From Coptis chinensis (Eukaryota; Streptophyta; Magnoliopsida; Ranunculales; Ranunculaceae), in assembly GCA_015680905.1 (NCBI GenBank), contig CM027377.1, positions 28,110,501 through 28,174,500 of the forward strand: 64,000 nt of DNA, in the 5' to 3' direction. Below are positions 12,810 through 24,300 of this stretch, one piece after another. The notes beneath the pieces are model-generated. The model was given only the letters and a program-made list of their open reading frames with translations. It ran no database searches and was not told the origin of the DNA. Every line of letters starts with the position of its first letter. The stretch's first letter is position 1. The position numbers and the translations under genes are program-made.

Positions 12810-15800
12810 ATGGTAGAAGGTATTTTTCAAGTACATTCTCAGCCTGCTAGAATAATTTTCGACTCTGGTGCTAGTCATTCTTTTATTGCCACTTCTTTTT
12901 TGTCAAAATTGGATCTTACTTCTGATATTTTGACACCACCTTTAAAGATAGTGACACCATTGGGTAGATCTACGGTTCTAGATATGGTGTGTCGTCGTGT
13001 GACTGTTTCTTTTGACGACCTTCGTTTGTCAATAGACCTAATTGTGTTTGATATGTATGGGTTTGATGTCCTTCTGGGAATGGATTGGTTAGCATCATTC
13101 CATGTTTCTTTGGACTATTTTTCCAAGATTGTGACCTTTCAGGTCGAGGGACAAGACTCTGTGGTCATAGCAACTGCAAAAGGAAATTTCCTAACAGAAG
13201 CGTACCTCGCATTTGTTGAGGTTATGGAAAATGGAGGGGATGTGTCGCTGGTTGACGGTATACATGTAGTGTCTGAGTTTATGAATGTCTTTAGAGATAT
13301 TCCTGATTTACCTCCTGTTAGAGAGGTTGAGTTTTGTATTGATTTGGTCCCGGGAACTACTCCCATTTTCCGACCTCCATACCGTATGGCACCAAAAGAG
13401 TTGCAAGAGTTAAAGACCCAGATTGAGGATCTACTTGCTCGGGGTTTCATCAGGTGTAGTACATCACCGTGGGGTGCACCAGTTTTGTTTGTAAAGAAAA
13501 AGGATGGATCACTTCGTATGTGTATTGATTACAGGGAGTTGAACAAGAAAATTGTTTGAAATAAATATCCTCTTCCGAGGAATGATGATATGTTTGATCA
13601 ACTTCGGGGGCCAAAGTGGTTTGCCAAGATTGATCTGAGGTCAGGGTTTTACCAATTTAGAATGAGGGCATCTAATGTTACAAAGACAACTTTTCTAACA
13701 AGATATGGTTCATATGAGTTTTTAGTCATGCCATTTGGGCTGACTAATGCTCTAGCTGCATTCATGGATCTCATGAACCGTGTCTTTAGAGATTACTTGG
13801 ATCAATTTGTTATTGTTTTGATTGATGACATACAGATATACTCGAGTAGTCAAGAAGAGCATGCTGAACATTTGAGGATCTTACTGTAAACCTTGCAAGA
13901 GCATCAGTTATATGCTAAGTTTGAAAAGTGTGACTTTTGGCTAAGAAAAGTTAATTTCTTAGGGCATGTGATAACAAGTGAGGGCATTTATGTTGATCCC
14001 TCTAAGGTTGAGTCGGTGCTCAATTGGGAGCAACCTACTTCAGTTACAGAGATTCATAGCTTTTTGGGTCTAGCAGGTTATTATCGCCGATTTATTAGAG
14101 GTTTCTCGCATATAGTATCTCCGTTAACCAATTTAACGAGAAAAGGTGTACCTTATATATGGGATGAGAAGTGTGAGCAAGTTTTTCGAGAATTGAAAGC
14201 TAAGCTAACTTCTGCGCCAATTTTGATATTGCCAGAGAGTGGAGTTATGTTTGTAATATTTACTGATGCATCGTTGCTTGGTTTGGGTTGTGTTCTAATG
14301 CAACAGAAAAAGTAGTTGCTTATGCTTCCGCGATAGTTGAGAGTGCATGAACTGAACTACCCCATTCATGATTTAGAGTTGGCGGTAGTTGTATTTGCAT
14401 TAAAAATATGGAGGCATTACTTATATGGTGAGAGGTTTGAATTCTATTCGGATCACAAAAGCTTAAAGTATTTATTCTCTCAGAGAGACCTAAATATGAG
14501 GCAGAGAGACGCGGATGGAGTTGATAAAGGATTATGACTTTTCTCTTTAGTACCACCCGGAAAGCTAATGTGGTTGCATATGCCTTGAGTAGAAAACTCG
14601 AGGGGTTGATGGCATTATTGGCTACTTGAGTATAGAATCTTTGGAAATCATGTCTGAATTTGACATACATCAAGATAGTAGGGGACAAGGGGTATTCATT
14701 AGTCATATGACTGCTCGCCTAATCTTATTAGCGAGGATTTTTTGAAGCACAAGAAACGATGACTTTGTTATGACCGTAAAGGTTGAAATGACAAAAGGCG
14801 TCGTGTGACAGATTGGACTGTTAGTCCAAATGGTGTTTTGAGACTTAGGGGTCGAATGGTAGTGCCTAATGTGATTGCATTGAAGTAATCTATCTTTGAT
14901 GAAGTGCATCACACCCGGTACACTGTTCATCCGGGGAGTACAAAGATGTATAAGGATTTGAAACGACACTTCTGGTGGAAAAGAATGAAGTACGACATCG
15001 CAGACTATGTATCAAAGTGTTTGACTTGCCAACAAGTCAAGGCGGAACATCAGAAACCTGCTGGGAGTTTACAATCATTACCAGTGGCTGAATGGAAGTG
15101 GGAACACATCACTATGGATTTCATAGAAGGCTTACCGAGATCACCTCGTGGAAATGATTTTGTATTGGTCATTGTAGATCGATTGACTAAGTCTGAACAC
15201 TTCCTAGCTATGAAGAAGACAAATAGTGTGGATGACTTGTCTAAGTTATACATTAAAGAAATAGTGAGGTTACATGGAATTCCAGTTTCTATAGTGTCAG
15301 ATAGAGACAGTCTGTTCACATCTAGATTTTGGGGTAGTTTTTAGAAGGCTATAGGTACTCAACTTGATTTCAGCATTGCGTTTCACCCCCAAACCGATGG
15401 ACAGATTGAAAGAGTTAACCAAATATTGGAGGATATGCTAAGGGCTTGCCTTCTTGATTTTAAAGGGGGATGGGAGGAACACTTACCACTGATTGAGTTC
15501 GCTTATAATAATAGTTACCAGACCAGTATAGGAATGGCACCATATGAGGCATTATACGGTAGACCGTCACCAATTTGTTGGGCTGAAGTTGGATATAGTG
15601 CTTTGCTTGGACCAGATGTAGTGCGTGACACCACTTAAAAGGTAGCAGTTAATAGGGACAGGATACGGACTGCACAAAGTAGGCAGAAAAGCTACGCGGA
15701 TAAGAGACGAAGACCCTTAGAGTTCCAGAAAGACGACCTTGTGTTACTAAAAGTGTCTCCTATGAAGAGAGTGAGACGATTCGGAAAGAAAGGTAAGTTG

Positions 15801-16151
15801 GCACCTAGATATGTCAGACCTTTCAAGGTACTTGACAAGATTGGAGTTGTTGCCTACAGATTGGAGTTACCAAGTAGCTTGGCAGGGGTACACAATGTTT
15901 TCCATGTGTCAATGCTAAGGAAACACCTAAGAGATGAGGAAGCAGCTAGTGTGATCGACGTTGAGGGCCTTGATTTACAACAAGATGCTACTTATGAAGA
16001 AAAAGATGTGCGTATTTTGGATAGAAAGAAACATGTTCTTCGCAGTAGAACCATACTTATGGTCAAAGTACAATGGAATCATCATGACGAGAGGGAAGCT
16101 TCTTGGGAGCTTGAGACGGATGTTCGTGAAAAATATTCTCATCTTTTCTAA
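12810..16151 (+). pseudogene. Ty3/gypsy chromovirus pol (PR-RT-RH-IN-chromodomain)
   Basis: The polyprotein order is protease ([11 protein letters not shown]), reverse transcriptase ([39 protein letters not shown], and the active site LIDDIQIYS), RNase H ([15 protein letters not shown]), then integrase. The integrase has an HHCC zinc finger (H-x3-H like HTRYTVH, then CLTCQQ), a core with [22 protein letters not shown] and FHPQTDGQIERVNQ. A C-terminal chromodomain (VQWNHHDEREASWELE) marks it as a chromovirus. Nearly all of it lies in one reading frame, interrupted at 13,557, 13,887, 14,313, about 14,535, 15,342 and 15,636, with a local disruption at 14,320-14,900. Gag comes before and the polypurine tract and LTR directly after, so it is the pol of one degenerate element. 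Confidence 0.92.
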
Positions 16152-16188
16152 AGGAGGCATGTTAAATTTTGGGGCGAAATTTCTTCTT

Positions 16189-16200
16189 AGAGGGGAAGAA
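16189..16200 (+). promoter_or_regulatory. polypurine tract of the gypsy element
   Basis: A purine run, AGAGGGGAAGAA, lies immediately before the LTR start TGTAACAACC. This is the expected primer position for plus-strand DNA synthesis. Confidence 0.75.
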
Positions 16201-16929
16201 TGTAACAACCTGTTTTCTTTTGTGTAATATTGTATCTCTTTACTATTCTTTTAGGGCCCAGGCCCAAGTGATAGTTTAGAGCCAAAAGGAAATACAAAGT
16301 CGGTGAACTGCTAGTCTCCAAACTTTGTAAAACTCTTTAAGAGATAAGATAAAGTTAATCTTCAAGAGATAAGATAATGTTAATCCTAGAGTTTAGGGTA
16401 GAGATAAAACAAAACAATAAAAGAACAAGAGGTTGCTCAAGAGTAGGGACGCAAGCTTTAGCTTCTAGTGTCTGACGAGTTTCTGACTGTCGACGATCAG
16501 GCAAGTTTCTCTAGCTTGCATCTATCTCTTTCTCTAGTCCTAGAATGCTATTAGATATCATAATGAATATCATGTGCTTGATTGCTAATTTATTATGCTT
16601 ACTTGGGTATTTTTGCGATTATAAATTCATAGCGTCCAATGCGTTAAGTCGAAATTGTTGTCGTGAGTATGGAAGTTGCTGGTATTCATATGCCATTAAT
16701 TGAATGATCTAATGTTACTGAATGCCTTGTTTGCATAGAAAATTATCATTCTTTATTAAATATTTGCCTTATATCATGCTTGAGTATTGCTCTGTATAAG
16801 ATATTTGAGATGTCAGAGGGCATGTTTGTATAAACTGAATTCTTTTCTTTTAATCGTCATAAGATTTGAACGAATATTGACACAAGGTGTGAGTGACGTT
16901 ATCACTTTATGCGTAAGTATATATATATA

Positions 16930-17612
16930 CGGTTAGGCTAGGTGAACAGCCAATTTTTGACCGTTAGATCGTTAGATCATCTAAACTAATATCAGAAACC
17001 AACTTTAAGCCTTAAGCACGATATTCCGATATTTTGATATTTCAAAAAATCACCATTTTAGATCTCAAAACAAAACTTACGATACTGATTCAAACAAAAC
17101 CCCAAATTACACCATTTCAAAATCAAAATCAAACCCCAAATTATTTAAACAAATTGGATTCAAAATCAAAATCAAACCCCAAATTATTTAAACAAATCGG
17201 ATTAATCAAAATCAAACCCCTAATTATTCAACCAAAATTCAAACAAATCAAACCCCCATTCAAATTTTGGACCAATTTCAAACCCTCATTTTTCGATTTA
17301 AGGTCTGTTTTCTTAGTTATTTAAAAATATATTGTGTTATTAACTACTTGTATGGTAATTTTATTAGGTTGTGTTTATTGGCCGGATGTTAATTTTTATA
17401 TTTTAATTTCCTGCAGCCGATTTACTGCTAATACACAACCGTTAGATCACCCAAAATTGTGCATGTATGGAGTCAACGGCAGAAAATGTAACAATCAGTA
17501 TCGACGAAGATGTAGTTGTTGGGTCTTCTTCGAATAAATCCCCGGATATAGAAAAGCATAAACTAGTTGCTCCGTTTGTAGGAATGATTTTTAATAGTGT
17601 TGACGACGCAAA
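16930..17612 (+). repeat. MULE left terminal inverted repeat
   Basis: A 683 bp TIR matching the right end in inverse orientation. It includes a minisatellite-like stretch of AAATCAAACCCCAAATTATT units (about 17,100-17,230), an upstream region with promoter potential, and the first 49 or so codons of the transposase. Homology with the right copy stops at GTTGACGACGCAAA. Confidence 0.88.
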
Positions 17613-19773
17613 GACTTACTACAAACAGTATGGTCTACAAGAGGGATTTGAGACTCGTGTTCGGTCGACGGATAGGAAAAAATGTATGGATTTTGCTACG
17701 GGTTGTTTAATGGTTTGCGCACGTGAAGGGGTCTATAAGAGAGAAGTGGGAGAAGTGGGTGTTTCTAAGAATACGAGCACTGTCAAGTGTAGTTGCCCCG
17801 CTAAAATCGTATTATGAAAAAAAAACACGAGAAGAGATGTACTCTGTAAGTGCGTTGAAAATGAACATAGCCACGGTTTGGTTAGTCCAAAGAAAGAGAA
17901 ATTGTATGAGATCGAAGAAAAATATGCCCGAAGCGGCAAAAGAGGTTGGACTGAGATTTTTAGTGAAAATGGATTACCTGTCGGAAAGGTCGCAGCAGTG
18001 TTTAATGGGGAAGAACTTGGGTTTACAAAGAAGGATTGCTGGAACCATCATTATGGTTTGACTAGAAAGATGCCTAAAGAAGGTGATGCAACTGCCGTGC
18101 TTAGATATTTTATGCAGAAGAGTGCCGAGGATCCTCAGTTCTATTATGCTATTGATCTAGATGAAAATGGGACTGCAATAAACTTTTTCTGGGTTGATGG
18201 GAGGTCTCGAGTGCAGTATGAGTATTTTGGTGATGTTGTCTCTTTTGATACCACATATCGTACGAATGCATACTCTATGCCTTTTGCCCCTTTTACTGGA
18301 GTCAACCATCATATGCAGTCAATTCAGTTTGGTTGTGCATTGTTACTTGATGAGACAGAAGATACATTCATATGGTTGTTTAAGGCCTGGCTTGCAGCCA
18401 TGGGTGGTGAGTCGTCATAACTGCAATCATCAACGACCAGATATAGGCGATGACTGCAGCCATTGCCAAAGTGTTCCCTAATACTCGTCATCGTTACTGT
18501 CTTTGGCATATTATGCAAAAATTTCAAGAGAAGTTGTCATTTACTAAAATTGAGACACTGGTAACTGATTTGAAGAACACTATTTCTTTCTCGTATAGGA
18601 TTAGTGATTTTGAAAGAAGATGGCGTACAATAATAGAGAATAATGAGTTGCCTGAAAATCCTTGGTTGACAGAAATGTATAATATACGGGAGAGATGGGT
18701 TCCTTGTTATCTCAGTAACACATTTTTTGCTGGTATGCATACAACTGGGAGAAGTGAATCGATGAATTCTCATTATGACCAATTCGTAAATTTGACAACT
18801 AGGCTAATGGAGTTTGTACATGGTAATGAGAGGTCTTTGGCTTTGATTGCTAGGAATGAAAGAGATTATGATTACCGCACCGAGCATAGTTCACGAATTG
18901 TGGCTAAAGATGCTTTTCTCCTTATGCATGCTGCGTCGGTCTATACAATTAATGCATTCAATAAATTTAAGGAGCAATTAGAGAAGGCAAAGATGGAGTA
19001 CAAAATTGATGGGGACGAGATTGTCGACAATGGAATCGGAAGCTACATGGTGAAATTCAGAGACCCGCAGAAGAAGTCCGTTTGGAAAGTGAGTTTCAAT
19101 AGAAGAACCTTAGAGGGAGACTGTGAATGTAAGTATTTTCAGTTTATGGGGTTACTTTGTGGTCACATGTTAAAGATTTTTCAGCGTTATGAAATCGAAG
19201 AGATTCCAAGGCATTTTCTTTTAAATCGGTGGATGCAAAAGGCAAACACGTATAGAGCGGAGTTTGATACTGGATTAGTGGTCGGCCATGAAAACCATGA
19301 ACCTTTGAGAGTGGCTCATTGTATCAAAGTTGCTTCTCAAGTGGCTTACGATGCAGGGAATAGTGTTGAGGCTTATTCATATTTTATAGAAAAGATGGGT
19401 GAAATGTCTATTAGAGTTTCAAAGTTGAATGAAACTTCCAGCGAAGGAGTCGCAGATAATGAAGAGCCTTCAGTTGAAGAGCATTCGATTGATACCTCAC
19501 AGGTTAATTGATTTTAATGTTTAATTTGATATAGGTTTAGTGTTTAATGTTTAATTTGATATAAAAATTTATTTGATTTTGACTTCGAAATATTTATTTC
19601 AGATATTGATTTTGAATCCCAACATTTCTCAAACAAAAGGGAGGAAGAAGAATGTGGAGAGATGGAAATCCCCTAGGGAGATAGCCCTAAACAATCCAGG
19701 AAGAATGTGTAGAAACTGTGGAAAGATAGCTAACCATGACTCGAGAAATTGTCCGGAGAAAAATAAGACGTAA
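17467..19773 (+). pseudogene. MULE transposase with FAR1, MULE and SWIM domains
   Basis: A MURA/FAR1-like transposase. It starts MESTAENVTISIDEDVVVG at 17,467, inside the left TIR. A FAR1-type DNA-binding domain follows (about 17,560-17,870; FVGMIFNSVDDAKTYYKQYG, then CSCPAK and ENEHSHGLVS). The MULE catalytic domain (about 18,150-18,720) has GDVVSFDTTYRTNAYSMPFA and NTRHRYCLWHIMQKF. A SWIM finger with C-x-C and C-x-H (DCECKYFQFMGLLCGH) lies at 19,122-19,166. A clean intron (19,503-19,602) joins to a last exon ending in a knuckle, CRNCGKIANHDSRNC. Breaks: a frameshift near 17,815-17,850, and a frameshift plus one stop (TAG) between 18,405 and 18,450. The protein resembles the host FAR1/FHY3 regulators, but its place inside TIRs makes it a transposase. 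Confidence 0.92.
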
Positions 19774-19836
19774 TTGCGGTTTTGATAAGGAGTCTGGATT
19801 GAATCTTGCGGTGTTTTTATCACATATATAGCTTGC

Positions 19837-20267
19837 GGTGTGACCATTTCTTCATATATTTTATCACATATATAGCTTCTCAATAAACTATATAGTTGTT
19901 CTTCATCAACTGTTTATTAAAACAGATATGAACAATAACTGTTCATACTCCAAATTATGAACATTAGCTATGAACAATAGGTATGAACAAAACATATATG
20001 AACAATAAATGTTCACACCCAAAACAGATATGAACATTGATTGTTCATACCTTCTTTAGGTATGAACAATCCGTGTTCATACAAAAAAAAACATGAACCC
20101 AAAACAAGTATGAACATTGATTGTTCATACCCAAAACATATATGAACAATAAATGTTCATACCCAAAACAGACATGAACATTGATTGTTCATACCCAAAA
20201 CATATATGAACAATAAATGTTCATACCCAAAACATATATGAATAACACTTATAAATGTTCATACCCA
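19837..20267 (+). repeat. palindromic 32 bp minisatellite, block 1, with leader
   Basis: A leader starting GGTGTGACCATTTCTTCAT (19,837) runs to about 19,921. About ten units follow that alternate ATGAACAATAAATGTTCAT and ATGAACATTGATTGTTCAT, separated by ACCCAAAACAGAC or ACCCAAAACATAT. Each unit is itself a near-perfect hairpin. Leader and first units recur at 21,473-21,611. Confidence 0.85.
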
Positions 20268-20930
20268 ATAACACTTGGATTATATATTATTATTATTACT
20301 AAAAACCATTACTAAAATTACGTTTTTAATTACGTAACAGATATAAAAGTTAGTTTTTAGTGCGACAATAACACTTATAATGGTCATAAATTCGATAATC
20401 TTTGAATTTTTTAGAAAAACTTTAAGTACAACTCATAAATTGTCGTGCATGCATGTATTAATTTCCATTTTAAATCGAACAAGAGTACATTATACTATAC
20501 ATACATACATACGATCTATATAAATATATATTACACACTAAATTTGAACATATATACATTAATATTAATTAATTCGGTTCGGTTTTAATTCCGCTATTAA
20601 CATTTTTAAACCCATAACCGCTATAAAAGCAGTTCTAATTCGATTAGGTTTTGGTAATTAGATACCCATACACACTCTATCTCCCAAACATATATAGGAT
20701 ACTCACAAAGTAATATTTTCTTTGCTTGGGATTAAGAAGAGATAATCAAAAGCTCCCCATAACATAAACTGCAAAGTTTGGTGGGCGTTTACGTTTTGTA
20801 GTAGGTGGACACATTTTAAAATAATGGAATTGAAAATTAAGAAATGAGATATGACAAAGTTCTGGTAAACACACCTGGGCAACCAATGGATAGACAAAGA
20901 TTGATATGTGTACCACAAACTTAATGGTTA
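20268..20930. other. non-coding MULE interior
   Basis: AT-rich sequence between two minisatellite blocks, with a run of ATACATACATAC near 20,495. No coding motif is recognised. Confidence 0.5.
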
Positions 20931-21108
20931 TGAACAATAGGTATGAACAATAAATGTTCACACCCAAAACAGATATGAACATTGATTGTTCATACCCAAA
21001 ACATATATGAACAATAAACAGACATGAACATTGATTGTTCATACCCAAAACATATATGAACAATAAATGTTCATACCCAAAACATATATGAATATTAATT
21101 GTTCATTT
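20931..21108 (+). repeat. palindromic 32 bp minisatellite, block 2
   Basis: About five units of the same ATGAACA...TGTTCAT type, ending in GTTCATTTTTTAGGGATAAG. That end resembles the degenerate start of the GC-rich tail seen after blocks 3 and 4. Confidence 0.8.
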
Positions 21109-21371
21109 TTTAGGGATAAGCGCCCTTGCGTGCCGATTCTGCTTTCGACCAAATACCGATAAAGCATTTTGATGTGCACCCACTTGCAATTTTGTTCCGT
21201 AAGTTAATATGATGCATTGATGCAGATACTATACCACCAGTATAATGCCAACATTTGTCAACAACAAATTTACCTCAACTCATATGATCATCAATCAACA
21301 TCAACAAAATTTAGCTCAACTGATAAATTGCCAAAACACGAAACATCTGTTTTTTTGCCTCTTGACCGGTC

Positions 21372-21411
21372 TGGCCACACCGTTTGGGACTAACTCCAAA
21401 CGGTGTGGCCA
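21372..21411. repeat. perfect 16 bp inverted repeat, 8 nt loop
   Basis: TGGCCACACCGTTTGG (21,372-21,387), loop GACTAACT, then CCAAACGGTGTGGCCA (21,396-21,411). The stem is perfect and GC-rich, unlike the surrounding AT-rich DNA. Confidence 0.9.
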
Positions 21412-21472
21412 TGTCGTCTGATTTGAACTTGGATAAAAAAATGAATTGTCTATTTTTTTGCCTTGGATGGTG

Positions 21473-22208
21473 GGGTGTGACCATTTCTTCATAAATTTTA
21501 TCACATATATAGCTTCTCAATCAACTATATAGTTGTTCTTCATCAACTGCTTATTAAAACAGATATGAACAATAACTGTTCATACTCCAAATTATGAACA
21601 TTAGCTATGAACTATGTTGCACGAACACGGACGCGGACGCGGACACTGACGCAGACGTAGACACTGACGCGGTAACTCGGTTATATCTCAAAAAAGTAGG
21701 ACGCGGACGCGGCAAAGGACACGGAAATTAATTGATATTTATAATCTTATTTTATATAAATTAAACATTAAAAACTTAATTAAATGTATCAACATTCATA
21801 AATTCAAAACTATTAAAGATAAATAGCCACAAAATTAAGTTTAATATTTCCTAATCAAACTTTAAAAACATGTTATAAGTCTTAACAAAACAAAAAAAAA
21901 TAAAAAAATTGAGTTTTTTAATATTATTTTGATTTATTTTTTATTTTTTTAGGTCAAAATCCGCATCCTGACCATGTTGACCACGTCCGACGGGCGTCCA
22001 TGTTGCGTCCGCGTCAGACGCAAACACAACCTATTAGGAGGTGCGTCCGTGCTTTAGAGGCTATGAACAATAAGTATGAACAATAAATGTTCACACCCAA
22101 AAAAAACATGAACCCAAAACAGACATAAACATTGATTGTTCATACCCAAAACATATATGAACAATAAATGTTCATACCCAAAACATATATGAACATTGAT
22201 TGTTCATT
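21473..22208 (+). repeat. minisatellite block 3 with leader, interrupted by a MITE
   Basis: The leader (21,473-21,563) repeats that of block 1. The first units follow and stop at 21,611, where a 448 bp MITE is inserted. Units resume at 22,060-22,208, and the block ends in a GC-rich tail beginning CGGGGTAGCGCCGCAGGCGC (22,211-22,266). Confidence 0.8.
21612..22059. mobile_element. hAT-like MITE, 448 bp
   Basis: The insertion is flanked by a perfect 8 bp duplication GCTATGAA (21,604-21,611 and 22,060-22,067). Its ends match imperfectly as CTATGTTGCACG and, inverted, CTCTAAAGCACG. Both subterminal regions are rich in GACGCGGAC-type repeats and the centre is very AT-rich. It codes for nothing. 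The 8 bp duplication suggests mobilisation by a hAT transposase. Confidence 0.75.
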
Positions 22209-22269
22209 TTTCGGGGTAGCGCCGCAGGCGCGTCGAGGTCTCGTGGGCCATAGGCGCGGGCATAACTTC

Positions 22270-23080
22270 AAAGATTGGTGGACGTTTTTCTTTGATAACA
22301 CGAGGTCACATTTTCAAATAAAAAATATAATAAAATGAGATAGGACAAATTTGCGGTAGACACACACAGGGCACCCTAACGCTAAACAAAGATCATTGAT
22401 CATGGTACCAAATAGGAGTGTTCATGGGTCGGTTTTGATACTGAATGCGGATATGGGTAACGGGTACATTATTTGGGGTGGGATGCGGTACGTTGGAGTA
22501 GGCTTAAACGGTATGCTATTTCGAGTAATAATTCACTTTGGTATGTTAATGCGAGACATTGATATATATTAAACAAATTATCTATATCAATCTTTAATTT
22601 TTAAACTGAACATCAATTTGTTCATGCATTGCTAGTCTAACTAAAATAAAAACCAATATGAGAGAGACATGAGAACGCCTATAGCAGATAAAGTTAGTAT
22701 ACATTGACTATTTTCTTCTATTCTATGATGCTGTAATTTTCTTTATCTTTGCTCTTCTTCTATGACAATGGGGACGTTAGAAGTAGTGTTTTGATTCGCG
22801 AATGTTCCCTAAAAGGGTACACACGATCGATCTGAGAAAACATAGGGAGGGTGAGCAAATCGGCATCATTGGTTTCATTCACAGGAAGTAAAAACATGTG
22901 TAGCTAACTTGAGAACATGATCTATGAAGATAGGAAAATCTTTGGCTAATACTAGATCAAAGAGATTGAATCTATAAATAAAATATAAAGTTCCACATTA
23001 CCAGTCATAATCGTTTTTATCATTCTCAGAATTTAAGAAATCATCAGTAGGCGTCTTGCGGATGGTAGCAATGCCGTGTT
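22270..23080. other. non-coding MULE interior
   Basis: No coding motif on either strand. Short stretches near 22,270-22,350 (GTGGACGTTTTTCTTTGATA) resemble 20,780-20,850 (GTGGGCGTTTACGTTTTG), so this interior probably arose by duplication. Confidence 0.4.
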
Positions 23081-23321
23081 CATACCAAAAAAAGTATGAA
23101 CCCAAAACAAATATGAACATTGATTGTTCATACCCAAAACATATATGAACAATAAATGTTCATACCCAAAACAGACATGAACATTGATTGTTCTTACCCA
23201 AAACATATATGAACAATAAATGTTCATACCCAAAACATATATGAACATGATTGTTCATTTTTCGGGTAGCGCCGCAGGCGCGGCGAGGTCTCGTGGGCCG
23301 TAGGCACGGGCATACCCTAGT
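23081..23321 (+). mobile_element. minisatellite block 4 ending in a Helitron-like 3' terminus
   Basis: About five palindromic units (23,081-23,260) are followed by a GC-rich tail. The tail has a hairpin GCGCC-GCA-GGCGC (23,269-23,281) and a hairpin CCGT-AGGC-ACGG (23,298-23,309), then CATACC and CTAG followed by T (23,317-23,321). A short hairpin about 10 bases before CTAG-T is the hallmark of Helitron 3' ends. I could not fix a 5' TC end and there is no Rep/helicase gene, so this would be a non-autonomous member. Confidence 0.5.
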
Positions 23322-23538
23322 ATAGTAATAAATGAAGACCAACAGAAACCAACTTTATTACATACGGAATATGTACATAGAAAGACCAATAGAAACCAAC
23401 TTGAAAACACAAGGCAACCATGCCCAACTACCATAGCCCAAATGTAGTTTATACAGAAACCAACTATCAACTTGAAAACACAAGGCAACCATGCCCAACT
23501 ACCAAAGAGCCCCTGCGGCAATTGGTATGCCTAGAAGA
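23322..23538. repeat. short tandem duplication before the right TIR
   Basis: A segment of about 50 bp containing CTTGAAAACACAAGGCAACC occurs at about 23,400-23,445 and again at 23,470-23,510 in the same direction. No gene is recognised. Confidence 0.6.
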
Positions 23539-24246
23539 TTTGCATCGTCAACACTATTAAAAATCATTCCTACAAACGAAGCAACTAGTTTATGCGTTTC
23601 TCTATCCGGGGATTTATTCGAAGAAGACCCAACAACTACATCTTCGTCGATACTGATTGTTACATTTTCTGCCGTTAACTCCATACATGCACAATTTTGG
23701 GTGATCTAACGGTTGTGTATTAGCAGTAAATCGGCTGCAGGAAATTAAAATATAAAAATTAACATCCGGCCAATAAACACAACCTAATAAAATTACCATA
23801 CAAGTAGTTAATAACACAATATATTTTTAAATAACGAAGAAAACATACCTTAAATCGAAAATGAGGGTTTGAAATTGGTCCAAAATTTGAATGGGGGTTA
23901 GATTTGTTTGAATTTTTCGGTTGAATAATTAGGGGTTTGATTTTGATTAATCCGATTTGTTTAAATAATTTGGGGTTTGATTTTGATTTTGAATCCAATT
24001 TGTTTAAATAATTTGGGGTTTGATTTTGATTTTGAAATGGTATAATTTGGGGTTTTGTTTTGAATCAGTATAGTAAGTTTTGTTTTTGGAAACGAAAATG
24101 GTGATTTTTTGAAATATCAAAATATCGGAATATCGTGCTTAAGGCTTAAAGTTGGTTTCTGATATTAGTTTAGATGATCTAACGATCTAACGGTCAAAAA
24201 TTGGCTGTTCGATGGCTGTCCGAAAATTGGCTGTTCACCTAGCCTA

Positions 24247-24250
<4 letters not shown>
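23539..24250 (-). repeat. MULE right terminal inverted repeat
   Basis: A 712 bp inverted copy of the left end. It carries a 26 bp duplication near its tip that the left copy lacks. Read on the minus strand it contains the same start codon region as the transposase (ATG at 23,684), giving about 48 matching codons before the frame runs into unrelated sequence and stops at 23,499. If the TIR has promoter activity, both ends would be transcribed inward. Confidence 0.88.
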
Positions 24251-24284
<34 letters not shown>

Positions 24285-24300
24285 CATAAAATGGCAATTA
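24251..24300. repeat. (TA)n microsatellite at the MULE insertion site
   Basis: About 34 bases of alternating AT follow the right TIR. The left flank has a shorter run. The element landed in this microsatellite of the gypsy LTR. Confidence 0.9.

Larger units (their letters stand above)
16930..24250 (+). mobile_element. MULE (Mutator-like) transposon with long TIRs
   Basis: A 7,321 bp element bounded by inverted copies of CGGTTAGGCTAGGTGAACAG. It is flanked on both sides by TA runs, so the usual 9 bp duplication is hidden in a microsatellite. It carries a MULE transposase gene near the left TIR. The interior is filled with minisatellite blocks, a Helitron-like 3' end and a small MITE. It is inserted in the LTR of the gypsy element. 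Confidence 0.9.

Noticed and set aside
17467-19773. Host FAR1/FHY3 regulator gene
   Set aside because: It lies between MULE TIRs and its start codon is inside the TIR, so it is the element's transposase.
19920-20267. CRISPR-like array of regular repeats
   Set aside because: Plant DNA; the units are contiguous palindromes without unique spacers.
19920-21110. Minus-strand ORFs with VLGMNNQCS-like repeats
   Set aside because: They are translations of the palindromic minisatellite and have no coding character.
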